A program made the position numbers and the translations under genes. A DNA stretch of 64,000 bases from Sclerodactyla briareus (taxonomy: Eukaryota; Echinodermata; Holothuroidea; Dendrochirotida; Sclerodactylidae), in contig JAODTK010002554.1 of the NCBI GenBank assembly GCA_026419785.1, forward strand, positions 1-64,000. Reading direction: 5' to 3'. The first letter of the stretch is position 1, and each line of letters begins with the position of its first letter. Below, piece after piece: positions 35,936 through 47,199 of this stretch. The notes beneath the pieces are model-generated. The model was not told the origin of the DNA. It worked only from the letters and a program-made list of their open reading frames with translations, and did no database searches.

Positions 35936-36824
35936 GGATGGGGTAGTGCGGCTTGTCTTGGTAGAAGGATCTCTCTGAAACGGTTAAGACTTAGTTTTGG
36001 GTGGACATTGTGTATGTGTTCTAGGAGCTGCGGAAGTGATCTAAATAGATTAGGTCAGATTCACACGAAATAATGTAATAATATATAATAGAAATATTTA
36101 TTTTTGTTTGATGTTTGCAGTATTGAACGAGATTACGGACAAACCCTAGGAACTGTGGTGATGGCACATAGGTGCAGGATAAGTAGGTGGCTGACCTGAT
36201 GTTTTAGTTTAAGGAATCTCGGCTGATATGGTCTACCTTCAGTCCAGAGAAAACGAAAAACGCTGTCCTGATTAATTCAACGAGTTAGGGTCATTAGGTT
36301 CATTTAATGGTATCAATTGTATATACACCAGTAAGTTATGTTAGTATCTTAGGTTTGTTAAATTTCTATGAAAATTGGTGGGTGTGGTTCACATTTGGTC
36401 TCTAGTTTTAATATAAAATAATCTATATAGCAAAATGCCACGTCTCTCTTTCAGTTTTTCTGTCGGGCTCTAATCTTGGAGGCGAGTTGCGGAAGCGGTT
36501 CACTGATTGTCCTTCCGAAAGGGGGACGTGAAATGGTGATCGGATCGCGGGAGCAGGCTTGGTTACACTCTGATCTCGCTGTCGTCTGAGCACTAAACGG
36601 AAAGTAAAAGGTGCTCATCCATGACCAATACGGCCAGGGTTACTTGATGAGTCCTATTTAGCTTCATGAACCGTTGTGTCTGGGTAAAAGGTATAACTTT
36701 CTTTTCCGAAGTAATAATAAGGTCTCGCGTCTTCGCGCGTAATAGTGTAGGGAGTAGACTACACAAAGTGAATTCCATTTCCATTGGTGTTTTTTAATAT
36801 TCTCGACCTTCTCCTGTTGTTTTG
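35936..36824. other. Unannotated DNA
   Basis: No gene, repeat or transposon domain recognised in this stretch. Confidence 0.4.
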
Positions 36825-37060
36825 AACTATATCGTTTCGTTTCACTCTGGCTATGAAGATTGGAGGATTCCTCATTGTCACTGACCTCAGGGAGAGTGAT
36901 TAATGAAGTACAAAGTCGAGAGAAAACGCTTTTTTTTTCTCAGTTCTTCTTATACTTTTTGGAGTTTTTGTTTTTCGCTGAACGCGATGGAAGACGAGGG
37001 TGCGCATGCTCGGTCTTCTGACCTCAGGTCTGGCAGCTGGTCGTTGCTATGTGCGCCTAA
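36825..37060 (+). repeat. Dispersed repeat W, copy 1
   Basis: Matches 49185-49385 in the same orientation: GAACTATATCGTTT near the start, then GGAGATTC/GGAGGATTC, GACCT.A.GGAGA.TGATTAA.GAA, ACTTTT..GAGTT.TGTTT, GCGATnGAA.ACGAGGGT and GGTCGTTGCT. The two copies diverge by many substitutions and indels, so this is an old interspersed family. No coding frame is shared between the copies. Confidence 0.7.
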
Positions 37061-38169
37061 GACGTGCAGAAAAGACTATAGTGGTGTGGGCTCCAAGGTT
37101 ACTGCACCTGCGCAGTGAAACTCCATTCTGAATAGCGCATTCGTGACTCGCCTATTTTGTGTGTGGGCGAGCACCATGGCCAGTGAACTTTGAGAATAAA
37201 AACTGTTATAATATGACCCAAAAAAGAAAGGATCATACAAAACTAATGCAGCAAATGATTTCCCCAATCATTTAATTCGATTTACACGTCCATGTTAAGC
37301 ATTTCGTGTTTTCCAGGAGCGACTGCTCCATTGAAACTGACTGACAGCTATATTCGTCTGTTTCTATCTCGACTGAAATTCAAACTGTTGATACAAGATG
37401 AGAGCACTGTCGAATGAGAATCAGAGAACTCTGCTCCACTCCACCGGTTCTTCGTTGAACATGAAACCTATTAATGTTTCAAATGGCTAACAACTAGTTC
37501 CTGCTCATTGAAGGGAACTGACATCATTTTTCGCGACAACTCAAAATGAACGGACATTAATAGCGGAAGTACAAAATGAACACATACCGGTACATGAGAA
37601 GGATTTTGACACCGAGCCTTTTATTCTCTCCTTTGCTTCAATACTCCACAAGTCAAACGCGTTAATCACGTGAACATGGGGAAATCTAGCCGTTGTAATG
37701 TATTATTCCTCAATGTCTCTCGTTCACAGTGCTCAGTGAAACCCTTACGAGTAGGTTCTGGAGATGCGAAAGCCTATCGGCATATCCTGTGAAAAAACTA
37801 TAACTTCGTAGTGAAAAATTCACCAGAATTGAAGAGAAATCTGTGGTCTGTTACCTTTTGCTATGCCACAAAAAATAAAAATATTCAGTCATTCCAATCT
37901 CTAAATATGTTAAGAATAGAGTGAGAACCACACTTTTGAAAATCCTGATATTGGTGACAAGTCACCAAAAATGAGAATTATCTCTCTCTAAATTTCAAAA
38001 ATTACAAATGTTCTATGTTTCTATTTTCATGAGATACTGTGTTTTTGACCATTCAACCTCGAGTCAAATTAGAACATTTCTTTCAATTGAAACTCGGGTA
38101 TCCGGGGGAAACTAAAAAATATCTGACGGATTTGAAACGGCACATAACCATCAACGGACACTTTTCCGT
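37061..38169. other. Unannotated DNA
   Basis: No gene, repeat or transposon domain recognised in this stretch. Confidence 0.4.
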
Positions 38170-38640
38170 GTGGGCCTGATGGCTGGACCACCACTCACTC
38201 ACTCACTCATTCCCCCACTCACTCACTCACCTGGGCCTGCCCAATCCCAATCCTGGGGAACGCTCGAAGCTGCGCCATCCATGAGCTACGAGGGCGGCCC
38301 GGCGGTCGGCCCCAACCCACCGGATCCTGTTCTCACACCACACGGTGGGCAGGATCGTCCGCCGGGAGGCGCGCCATATGCCCGAAGAAGCGAAGTTGGC
38401 GATCGCGAATCAGGCAGCTAACCTTCACCATCCCCGCCTACCCGAGAATGCGGCGAAGTAAGGTAGTGAAAAAGGAATCCAAACGCTGTCTCAGCCCAAC
38501 AGTGATCTCCAAACCTCACTAAAATATAGCAATATTGCAAGCACAATAGAGCCAAACACGTGGATCTTGGTTCTTTGCTCAGATATCGCGAGCGCTAACA
38601 CCATTATCCAGTGACTTCAAATGCAAGTTCGATGCGCAAC
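38170..38640 (+). pseudogene. Repeat family X, copy 2 (coding-like fragment)
   Basis: Matches 30171-30560. The most conserved stretch, GTGGGCAGGATC..GGGAGGCGCGCC..ATGCCC.GAGAAGC and AATCAGGCAGCT..CCTTCAC, reads GRIVRREARHMPEEAKLAIA, then NQAANLHHPRLP, with no stop for over 40 codons in this copy. Similarity continues past the coding phrase (ACTnnAATnTAGCAA.A.TG.AAG.ACAATAGAGC, then TTGGTTTCTTTGCTCA) to about 38640. The left edge is marked by an ACTC-rich array (CACTCACTCACTCA, 38193-38230). Truncated relative to copy 1. Confidence 0.6.
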
Positions 38641-39430
38641 GGAGCCGTGTAACAACTCGAGGGAAGTCTGGCCATTAGAGCATGTCTGAATGTATGCCAC
38701 AGACCTCAGGAGCTCTCCCGCCCTTCAGCTGTCCAATACCTTGCGAGTTCACTCGATTGTAGTCACAGTTCCACGTTTAGGGGCCAGTCTTTTGTACATA
38801 TCTGGGTTTCAACTCTTCGCTGTTTGTGGTACCTATGGCTTTTTCTAGTTGTTGGGTAGCTTGTTGATGAATATTTCTCTTCTTCAATCGCTCTGCGGAA
38901 GCAACCACTACAGTTGCCATATGCTCATTGTCAAAAGTCGTTTGTATGACTTGGCCAGTCCACAACCCAGACAGGAATTCAATCGTTTCTCTTTGGGGAA
39001 TCAACTCGAGCCCCCAAGCCCGAGAAGATGTTCAGCCTCCCAGACCCATGGCCATATCGCTGTGTTAAACCCAGAAATGTGCCTCGCATTCTCCTCCCCA
39101 GCAATATGCAGGACCTATTTTACATCTTTGTTTGCATTATGGAACCATACAGGGTCCAAGAGGCCGTGGATGTTACTCGCGTAACTCACAAAAGCATTGC
39201 CAATGACTGTTACTTTTTTGTACTCCTGTAGTCTATAACACCCACATTTCTCATATAAACCAGGGAATGCTCGTCAATTTAAATGATACCAGACAAATAT
39301 AAACAAGTGACTTTTAGAGAGCGATCCTTATTCACGCACGAGATTACAAAACCCATAACCGAGACCCAAATGAGAGCAAACAGCGGAAAGCATGGCCTCT
39401 CTTGATCGAGGTTAAATACACATTGCTTAG
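38641..39430. other. Unannotated DNA with one minus-strand frame
   Basis: The minus frame 38777-39004 (75 codons) has a plausible helical, charged composition (SAERLKKRNIHQQATQQLEK) and may be part of a decayed mobile element. I cannot name it. Nothing else recognised. Confidence 0.3.
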
Positions 39431-39790
39431 TTACCAGCCTGTGAACTGTTCACACAACAACAAATTTAGTTAATGGTTATTGCCTTCTACTGTCATCGCT
39501 GTCATCCATTAACTCTCCTAATAGCCGCATCGCGACAGGATGACAAATCTCCGCTCCTCCATTAACAAATTGCTACAATAACTTCAATTGCCAACTTTAA
39601 ACCGTAGATTAACATCATGTGACTTCTATGATTCGAGACTAAGAATCAAAGGATGACAGAATGATCAATGAATGGATGGCATTTTAGCAGAAGCACCAAA
39701 TCATGCTGTCGTTATGGGTGAAATATCAATCAGATGGAAAGGGTAAGTGCCTGTTTTGCTTCGGGCTGCTGGCAGAAACGTCTCATCAGT
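39431..39790 (+). repeat. Dispersed repeat Y, copy 1
   Basis: Matches 62800-63120 in the same orientation. The best block is CGACAGGATGACAAATCTCC followed by GCT.CT..nTTAAnAGCAAATTGCTACAAT (39532-39580 against 62889-62937). Upstream, GAACTnTTCACACAA and GTCATCGC.GnCAT are shared; downstream, AAAGGGTnAGTGCCTGTTTTG and TTCGGGCTnC are shared. The family is unknown and the copies are diverged between the blocks. Confidence 0.7.
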
Positions 39791-40799
39791 GGACACATTA
39801 AATCATCAGATTCTCAATGATTGTACAGGATTACATCTCGTTTAGGCAAATACGAACTCGCTGCTAATGGTGTCGAATCATAGATGAACTTCGCAATAGT
39901 AAATTCTTGATCATAGTATAACTTCTTTGACAGTTTAAGCTTAAACATTACTTTTTTTTCTAAAAACATCGTGTTTGAATTCACCCCTGGAAATCATTTG
40001 AATCCTGTCAAAAAATTTAACCATTTAGGCGGGTGTATTTATTGTCTGGGAGTTGTATGTGGATCACGAAAACTCACTATGAATTAGCTACATGCTTCAG
40101 GCAACTGTGACAAGCAGTGCACAGTCAAATGTCACGACTCTCAGTTTGCTCAGTAGAATGAGCTGCCCAGATGTTTACCTAATGTCGACATGAAGCTGAT
40201 GCAGTGACCTTAGTCCCGTCCTTCTTGAGCAGGCACATAACATAAATTTCCAAATCTCACTCGATCATCAACCTTAGAACGTACTCAGTTTTTCCCAAAG
40301 ATTTGATGGGGGCGGAGACGCGTAAACATCAACCCTCATGACAGTATTGCAGTGAGTGCAAAATCCTGATCTGGGAACATAATGATCCCAAACGACGCAA
40401 CCACTTCTAATAAACCGCAACGGAAGATACAAACTCAGTAACAACTGCAAATTCTTTCATGACAGAATCAGACAAAGGGCAGAGTTGGACTTGACCACGT
40501 GTTGATCCGAAAATTTCCTGCATGCAAGGGTCTCATGCTGGCAAATGAACCCCATCACTTTGCAGAGTCGACAGAAGGAACACGCCATAAATATGTTATC
40601 AGGCTTGGATTGAAAAGAATATTTAAAGCCAAAATCGTGAAAAAAGAATGAATCTTACTTAGTTCGAATTCGATCACGATTATCTCGTCCGAAGGCAAAT
40701 AGAGGAGGTATTGCAGGAGAACGTCCAACTCAACATTCAGTGTCGAACTGCGGGGTCACTTCAAAACCCTTATATCTCCAATGAGCTATATCGATGGAT
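39791..40799. other. Unannotated DNA, possibly the 3' flank of the DIRS-like element
   Basis: No gene recognised. The part next to 40800 would contain the 3' untranslated end and terminal repeat of the minus-strand DIRS-like element, but I could not identify repeat boundaries. Confidence 0.4.
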
Positions 40800-41590
40800 G
40801 GGCCTGTAATAATTTCTGGACTCTATAGAACTTAGCAATCCGATTTCAATCCCGCGTCTGAGGTTTCCTCCGCAGATCCGTTCCGCACGGAAGCGCTGAA
40901 ATTGCTGCTGTCGGGGTACTGTGCGCCGTAATACACTGCATCCACTCCTGATGATGATAGCACGAGCTGTAATTATCTGGCTAATGTATCTCTGGAGAGA
41001 GGCCTCATGTGGATGAAAAACCTGAGAATGGTTGTGTGCATTCACCTCTCGGGGCTGTAGTTCTGTCTCGGTTTATGTTGCGATACCGAGGACTGGGCGG
41101 ACCTGTCATCCTTGCTGTGATCATCAAAGACCACCCTCAAACGGACCCGTCCCCAGGTTCGGGATTGCTTAACGTGGTCTGAAACTACAAACGTTATTCC
41201 CTGCTATGACCTGTACATGGCCTTAAGGTCCAGAAACTGCAGGTCGCTGGGCCGAAACAAGGGCACATAATTTTAGAGTTACCTGTAAGCACAGAAAAGC
41301 GACCCGGTGGTGGTTGTTCCTCAAATAAGTTGAGTTGTGAAATCTCGTCACCAAAGAATGCAGCCTATCGTTTTTCTACCCAAATGAATGGATGACAGTG
41401 CCCAGCCGGCGGTATTGATGGCACTGTATCCCAACCTCAACGGATATTGAGAGGTAGGAAAGGTTATAACCACAATTAACGGATGGTCGAAGGCTATTAC
41501 CCTTCCTTTAAAACACCAATTCGTGTCCCCATTTCCTATGGACGTGCCAGACTGTGTCTGCGAATCCCGGTTTCCACGACGACATCATGT
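40800..41590 (-). pseudogene. Tyrosine recombinase domain of the DIRS-like element
   Basis: The N-terminal part includes MSSWKPG...RKWGHELVF and, after shifts, LGYSAINTAGWALSSF, as in DIRS recombinases (W...T...Y...W.. and L.GYS.LN.ARSALS). Next come a SAQRPQFLDLKAMY segment (family LVSAQR...L..L) and PLSRDTLAR, stop, LQLVLSSSGVD (family VS..T.ARW...L..AGID). The catalytic end reads AHSTPTAAISA ... FYRV. The active-site histidine (HxxR) is kept at 40912-40923, but its arginine is proline. The usual tryptophan codon is TGA at 40846-40848. The FY with the nucleophilic tyrosine remains at 40825-40830. Several frameshifts are needed to read through, so this copy cannot work. Confidence 0.8.
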
Positions 41591-41639
41591 TATTAGCTCG
41601 CGAAAAAGCCGTGTAGTTGGAGAGCTTATCCGACAATCG

Positions 41640-42110
41640 GCATGACGGAAAGGAGCATTCGGCCAGAAAGAGTGGCACAGCCGGTGTCCTGAGAGTTGGA
41701 GGAAGGCCTGTCCCTTTGAGAATAACCCAATAGGGTTGTGAACTGAGCAATGAGGGAAAACCGAGAATAATTGCCCCAATTTGCGTAAAATGCCTCAATG
41801 AAGAAGACGGAGGCATCTAGCATCCAAGATGCATACCAGCCCAATTTTTTATCGTAAACCGAAGCGAATGAATCAATCTCTGGTCTACAAAGTTTGTTCA
41901 CAATCCGTCTGAAGAGACTCGGCTGGAGCATCCATTTTGCATGCCTCTTTTGCAGGTTTCGTGACAACTCGTCAGCCAATAGGTTTTCTGCCCGGGCAGG
42001 AAAGCCGCAGAAATCCAAACGTCCCAATCGACCATATTAGAACAGAGGTCTCGGGAGGAGAGACACGAGGTGAACGATTGCAATGGCCACCTCTCTGGTA
42101 GAAGGTGATG
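41640..42110 (-). pseudogene. RNase H C-terminal region of the DIRS-like element
   Basis: The frame 42027-41626 encodes ARAENLLADELSRNLQKRHA and then WMLQPSLFRRI, EIDSFASVYDKKLGWYASW, DASVFFIEAF and NWGNYSRF. This matches the block after RNase H in DIRS polyproteins (PG..N..AD.LSR....WML....F..I....P.IDLFAS..N.....Y.SW..DP.A..IDAF...W). The final RNase H aspartate of the AD.LSR motif is present. Just upstream the frame shifts (42113-41898 continues the N-terminal part, with LCSNMVDWDVWISAAFLPGQ). The catalytic first half of RNase H is largely missing, which suggests a deletion between reverse transcriptase and this block. Confidence 0.8.
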
Positions 42111-42149
42111 CAATCTTTGCTAATGTTGGCCGTACTAACATGTCAGCTG

Positions 42150-42830
42150 AGTTCAATACAAATCCTGACGAGGTAGATTTTCTCTGATTAATACTAAATC
42201 CAAGTTCTTGAAACAGTTGAACAGGTTCCCTGTACCGCTGCCATACAGCCGGTATGACTATCGCATATATTGAATAGGTCGTCTATATAAGCCATACAAT
42301 TTACCCACTTCTTCCGCTAAGCGGACAAAACAGGTTTGAGTAACTTGGTGAAAACTCTCCAGACGGAAGGTAAATCTATTGGCAATGATGTAAACTGACA
42401 TAGCCCACCAACATTTCCAATGAACACGCGAATATCGCCTAGAAAATGCATGCATGGGAACAGAATAATACGCATCTTTGAGGTCAACAGAAGCCATGAA
42501 ACAATTTCAGTGCATCACTGCAAGAGCTGACGGCAAGGCATTCATTTGGAAGTGCTGGTACTCGACGTACGGATTTAGCCTTTTCAGATTAGAGATCACT
42601 GTGTGTGAACCATCCTTCTTGGTAACAGTGGAAATATTGAAAATAAACTGCCCGTTGTGCTCTCAACACACTCAATGACGGCCTTTGAGAGCGGTAACTC
42701 GTCCAATTCCAAATTCAAACTTTGACTGACTGGGCGGACAGAGCTGCCTTGGTTCCGCCTGGAATTCGATTTTGTATCCTAATACATATTCTAGAACCCT
42801 TTTTTTTTTTATCCAATGTCAGAAATTCCA
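42150..42830 (-). pseudogene. Reverse transcriptase domain of the DIRS-like element
   Basis: In order: RVLEYVLGYKIEF (about 42815), ELPLSKAVIECVE, FIFNISTVTKKDGSHTVISN (family FS..F.V.KKDG..R.I.NLK.LN), LNPYVEYQHFQM, FMASVDLKDAYYSVPMH (42497-42447, with the first catalytic aspartate), a VFTKLLKPVLSA stretch, and YIDDLFN (42289-42269), which supplies the catalytic Asp pair. QLFQELGFSINQRKST follows in a shifted frame. There is an in-frame TAG just before YIDD and at least two frameshifts, but the catalytic residues survive. This is the best-preserved part of the element. Confidence 0.9.
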
Positions 42831-43084
42831 TTGCAGCACAAAATTTCAAATTTTGCAACCATGATTTCTGTTGTCCTCTCATCAAGGGGGACTTGAGAAA
42901 AATCTTACCTGTACCAATCACTCTCTTTGGTACTCCGTGTTCCGATACAGTCCTTGGCCTCTGGCGCTTTCGGCGCCCATCAATAAAAATAAAACTTGCT
43001 CCCCTGGCTCTCCCAGACCCACGTCCTCGGCCATAGAAAGGCCTGTCTCTGCCAAGACTTGCTTCACTTATCCGTGCTGTGGCC

Positions 43085-43750
43085 TTGTTGCATCGATAAG
43101 GTCTTTCAATCTCTGTGGAAGATCATCCCCTAACAGCATATTCGTTACTGGGATGGACTTATTACACAAAGATCTATATTCTACCTTTAACTCGGGCTTT
43201 AGTTCGCGCCGGTAGTGATGCAGATCCATGTTGGTCGTCTTCAAAATTAAGGCTGATTAAGGCAGACTGGTCAGTAACCTTGCCGGACAACATATCACTT
43301 GCCAACAGTGACAAAGCGGCCGTGGCTTTGATGCTGCATACGCTGCATGTGCTGCATATGCTGCAGCTTGACATCCGTAGCTTTGGGGGTATTGTACAGG
43401 CCATTCCGAATGAGGCTATTAATTTGGGTCTTTTGCAGTGATTCCATGTTTACTGACATGACATACATGTCATACTTGGACCAATCCCTTTAAGCCTCTC
43501 GGAAGGCAAACTTTTAGAACTCTAGAACCTCAACTGGCTTTCCAGGTTTTCCAAACCATAAAACTCATCCAGACTGAGCTTTCCTGAGTACTGGGGCTCC
43601 CTTGGGGCCTGCTGACAGACCTTGTTGTTCCTGTTTACCCAACACTTTATTGCGCAGCTCTTGCAACTGGCATTGCATCGGAAGAAAGGCTTCCTTGAAA
43701 TTCTGGCTACCAGAGCCCCCTGTGTCACTGTCAAAGCCACACATAGGAAT
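43085..43750 (-). pseudogene. gag-like region of the DIRS-like element
   Basis: The key block (43235-43085) reads RRELKPELKVEYRSLCNKS, IPVTNMLLGDDLPQRLKDL. This matches the DIRS gag consensus RRE.LKP.LN..Y..LC....PVT..LFGDDL...LK. The frame 43404-43174 supplies the preceding ATAALSLLASDMLSGKVTD and QSALISL, joined by one frameshift. It begins with a short GCTGCATAY minisatellite (43330-43366) that reads as repeated CSxC. Further upstream, frame 43740-43522 is less conserved. In the living element this protein would form the particle or RNA-binding component. Confidence 0.75.
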
Positions 43751-46700
43751 AATGAATAACGCCTGCTTTAGGCAACCCGCCTGCTCTCATTCTCATCGAT
43801 CAAGGACACAATGAGGACACCGTGTCGTCCTCGAAACTCGAAACTATCCATACCAACCAGGTTATACACCAACTATTCAGAGGGGAATGCCTAGGCCCTA
43901 GGCTTCTCGAGGTTTGGAGCACTAGCTGGCCCGCCCGCGCAATTGAATTTCAATCTCACCCGGAGCCGGGGGAAGACCCAACACCCTGCTCGAAGTGAAC
44001 GCTATATAGGCAGAAACGCTGAGGTATAAACCCGTTAGCCTCATCAGTCAGTAACCTACTTCATCGTTGTATGATCTGTTCTTTCCCGGAGAATCAGAAA
44101 AAATATACTCACATAGGCTTACGATCGCCCGCCCACAACCCAGGACCAGATTGCAAATTCTCTATCAATAGTAATCAATGTCGAACAACTGCAGCAGTGG
44201 GGCACAGTCGACCCTTCACTAAAGGTGCCATATATCTTGGAAGCGCTGTAGTTTCCTCAAATGTGTTAGCTTTTCTTTCTGAAAGGCCATGGTTACACTT
44301 TCTAAAATATTCATCCACTAAAGTTGGAAGACGCAATGCTGTCAGCTTGGTCAAAAAATGTCAATAACATTCAGGTTTCCGTCCTTGATAGTTGGAACCT
44401 CGGAAGATCTCTGATAGAGAAGCATCCACTTATACTAAAGACTACACGTTCTTTCCAGTAACGACCCATCTTTTATCTATTCTTCTAGCAGTGCAGCACT
44501 GGCCTTTTTTCGGCCTAAAATTGAGTGGCACAGGACACAAGACTTGTAGTTTACAGCGGACTGGAATACCAAAATGTGTACACTAACCTGAGCTTGTACT
44601 GTGTAAATGAGTACCTCATAGGGTAAATTTTATAACATTGCTCGTTGTATGTGGCTGCTCCTATGGGAAGTCCCTCGGGAGGGGGGGCACAATTTATCAG
44701 TGCAAACAGCGAGAATTGTGCACTGGGTAGTGTGGGTGTTGGAAATCGCTAATGAGCAAGAGTTATAACTGTCAAGCGTCTGAGATTCAGTTCCCATGTG
44801 TTAGGCGCTGAAAATATGAATCATAGCGTCCGTATGTGTGATGAGAATGATATCATACAACTTAGGTAAATTCAACTACAGTATATTTTTTCTACATTGC
44901 ATATGACGCTCAAAAAAGCAGCTATATCACATGGTAGCGAGGTGATGATACAACTTTTCATCAATACAACACTGATATTAGGGTTAACTCGACCGGGCTA
45001 CAAAAAGGCCGAGTAAACAAAAAAGGAAAGAAAGAGGTGTTACTCCATGAAAACTGTACGTCAGTTTTTTCTGGCAAATTTGTCAGATGAACTACAGGAA
45101 GTTACCCTCATTGCGTTTTTGACAGTTAATACCTTCCAGGAATCCAGGTTTAATAGATTACCACAACCTAAATTATGCAACTTCGACCTTTACTTTGCGA
45201 AAGCTCTGTTTAATTTCGAAAGTACATGTTTTCAATTATTCTGATTATGAGGGGGATGAGCGAGACAGATGGGTGACCATAACTGCCAGCAGGTCTTATC
45301 ATCAGCTGGGATGACAAATACGGAGTCGTGCCAAGCTTGGCAGAATCAGTTTTTAAAACAATAGCATGGTGCCAGACAGTCCATGGTCTAGTGCTAATAT
45401 TATTAATAGTATGGTATTGAAGGGTATAACACACAAACACAACATGAACTGTTCACAGGAATACATCACCATGTTCAGTTCGCATTCTAATCATATTACA
45501 ATAATATGTATGATATGGTTCAGTCTCGGGGTTTTCTACGAGGGAAAGCTGGAAGACCGCCTATTTTCTCTCGAATTAACGAATAATTATTATTTATGAA
45601 GTTGCCATCCTCATTTTTAACAACGAAGAACATTACAACAATTCTTTGAAATCGCACAGGAATTCTATACAGCCTACTGCCCCAAACAAGAACTGAATAT
45701 TTGTAAAACTATATTCCAATCTACAATATGCCCGGCGTTTTTTAACAGTTTATCGATTCGTTTTCGAGATTTTTTTTAAGCAATTTCCAATGATTCTCCG
45801 ACCGAAGCAGATCTCGGCCAGTCATGTTTGTTGTCATTGCATACTCTGCTACATAAACTCGCGTATGCCGCGGGTGATTTGAACGGCGCACTGTAGGCCT
45901 AGGTACAATTACTACGTACTAAACACTACAGTCCTGTTTGCATGCTATTGAGTGTTGAGTTTCGGTTTCTGCCAGCAAACAACAATGATACCAAATGTTT
46001 GAGAAGATATTTTCGATCGAACAGGAATCACAACATGACTGGCGTCTGATGATTCGGTATTATGGAATGAATTCTTGCAAAATTCTGGCCCCCATACATC
46101 GCAAGGGTAATGAAAGCCCCGTAAGTTATTTTCCCCGAATTGAGATTTATTGAAATCTGATGGAATCCCTCCATCTCATTCGATTGACAGCCCCGCGAAA
46201 AAGTTCCATAATTGTTCAATTATCGACACCAGCAGTCACCGTCTGGTTTCCGAGGTAAATCTCCAGATTAATATAAACATTTCAGAAAGTTCGTCTACCT
46301 CGCATCGCCCTTTCACGGACGACCGACTTCCCACACAGTTCGGCTTGCGTGTAACTATTTATAATATGATGAGGGCTTCACCCGCGCACAGACCACGCCA
46401 ATATTGACGTTCATAATTGATAAAACAGGCCATGTGTATGCAAATATATGCATCGACATTTCATCTTAGGGACCAATATTACTTTACGTTTGTCCTTTTG
46501 TTGTGTTGAATGGAGTAGGGTTTAGTGATGCTCTTTGGTTGCCTTCCATGCTGGATGAACTTTGCTGCTCTCCTGGTGCCTTTGCTGTGTTGGTGGTGTG
46601 TTGCCGTAGCGTACTGGTATTCAGTGGGGACCACGAGACTGCCGAGAATAAAGTAGGTTAGTAGGTGTAATTCCATTACACTGGGAACTAGACAGGGGTT

Positions 46701-47199
46701 CATTTTGGGATGGAACCAGGTGGCCTTCAAAGGAAATGGAGTACCCCTCCCCTCTTTTAATTAGTACCGAAAGTATGAGAAAGTTCCACGTATAACTGCC
46801 GACTGGACTTTCAGTTTCAGAGGTTGAGAAGGATTCGAGGCTAGGTGAGTTTCTGATGCACAATTATTCACCGTTGGAGGGAAGGTTGAATGAGGGTCAA
46901 AGAAGCCGCCAGCAGCTGCCCTGGTAGGACAGCTAAAGCATGCGTTCGGTGTGGCCTGTGAGGAGAGCGATCACTTTATCTTCTCCCCGTAGACCAACTA
47001 GAGGACGGGAGACTCCCTCAGCTTACCTGACTCGGTTTGGTTGGAGACACAATGATGCCAACAGACGCTGGTTGGGCCAGTTCATTTGAGACGTCTACTT
47101 GAGCGTAGCGCAGTCTGAGTGTTGGGAACCCAGAGGTAGCATGCCAGTCTCGGCGCGGCGTAGTAAGCAAAAAGGTACTGGGACTGTTGCCAGAGATGT
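43751..47199. other. Unannotated DNA
   Basis: The first 330 bp are GC-rich and may be the 5' untranslated/terminal region of the DIRS-like element (GAGGTATAAACCC and CTATATAGG lie near 44005-44030). The rest holds no recognised gene; open frames stay under 100 codons. From about 46870 the base composition rises toward that of the protease fragment. Confidence 0.4.

Larger units (their letters stand above)
40800..43750 (-). mobile_element. DIRS-superfamily (tyrosine-recombinase) retrotransposon, degenerate
   Basis: Read on the minus strand, four domains follow in order: gag (43750-43085), reverse transcriptase (42830-42150), RNase H with its C-terminal extension (42110-41640) and tyrosine recombinase (41590-40800). 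DIRS-type elements integrate with a tyrosine recombinase instead of an integrase and have no ordinary LTRs. Only about 50 bases separate the RNase H region from the recombinase, too few for the methyltransferase domain of many DIRS1-like elements. Methyltransferase-free Ngaro-like elements have the same order, and a deletion is also possible. All domains carry frameshifts or stops. A TATATAG phrase and GC-rich sequence at 43900-44080 may belong to its 5' end. Terminal repeats were not located. Confidence 0.88.

Noticed and set aside
41508..41816. 102-codon minus frame as a separate gene
   Set aside because: It overlaps the RNase H/recombinase junction of the DIRS-like element and is explained by it.
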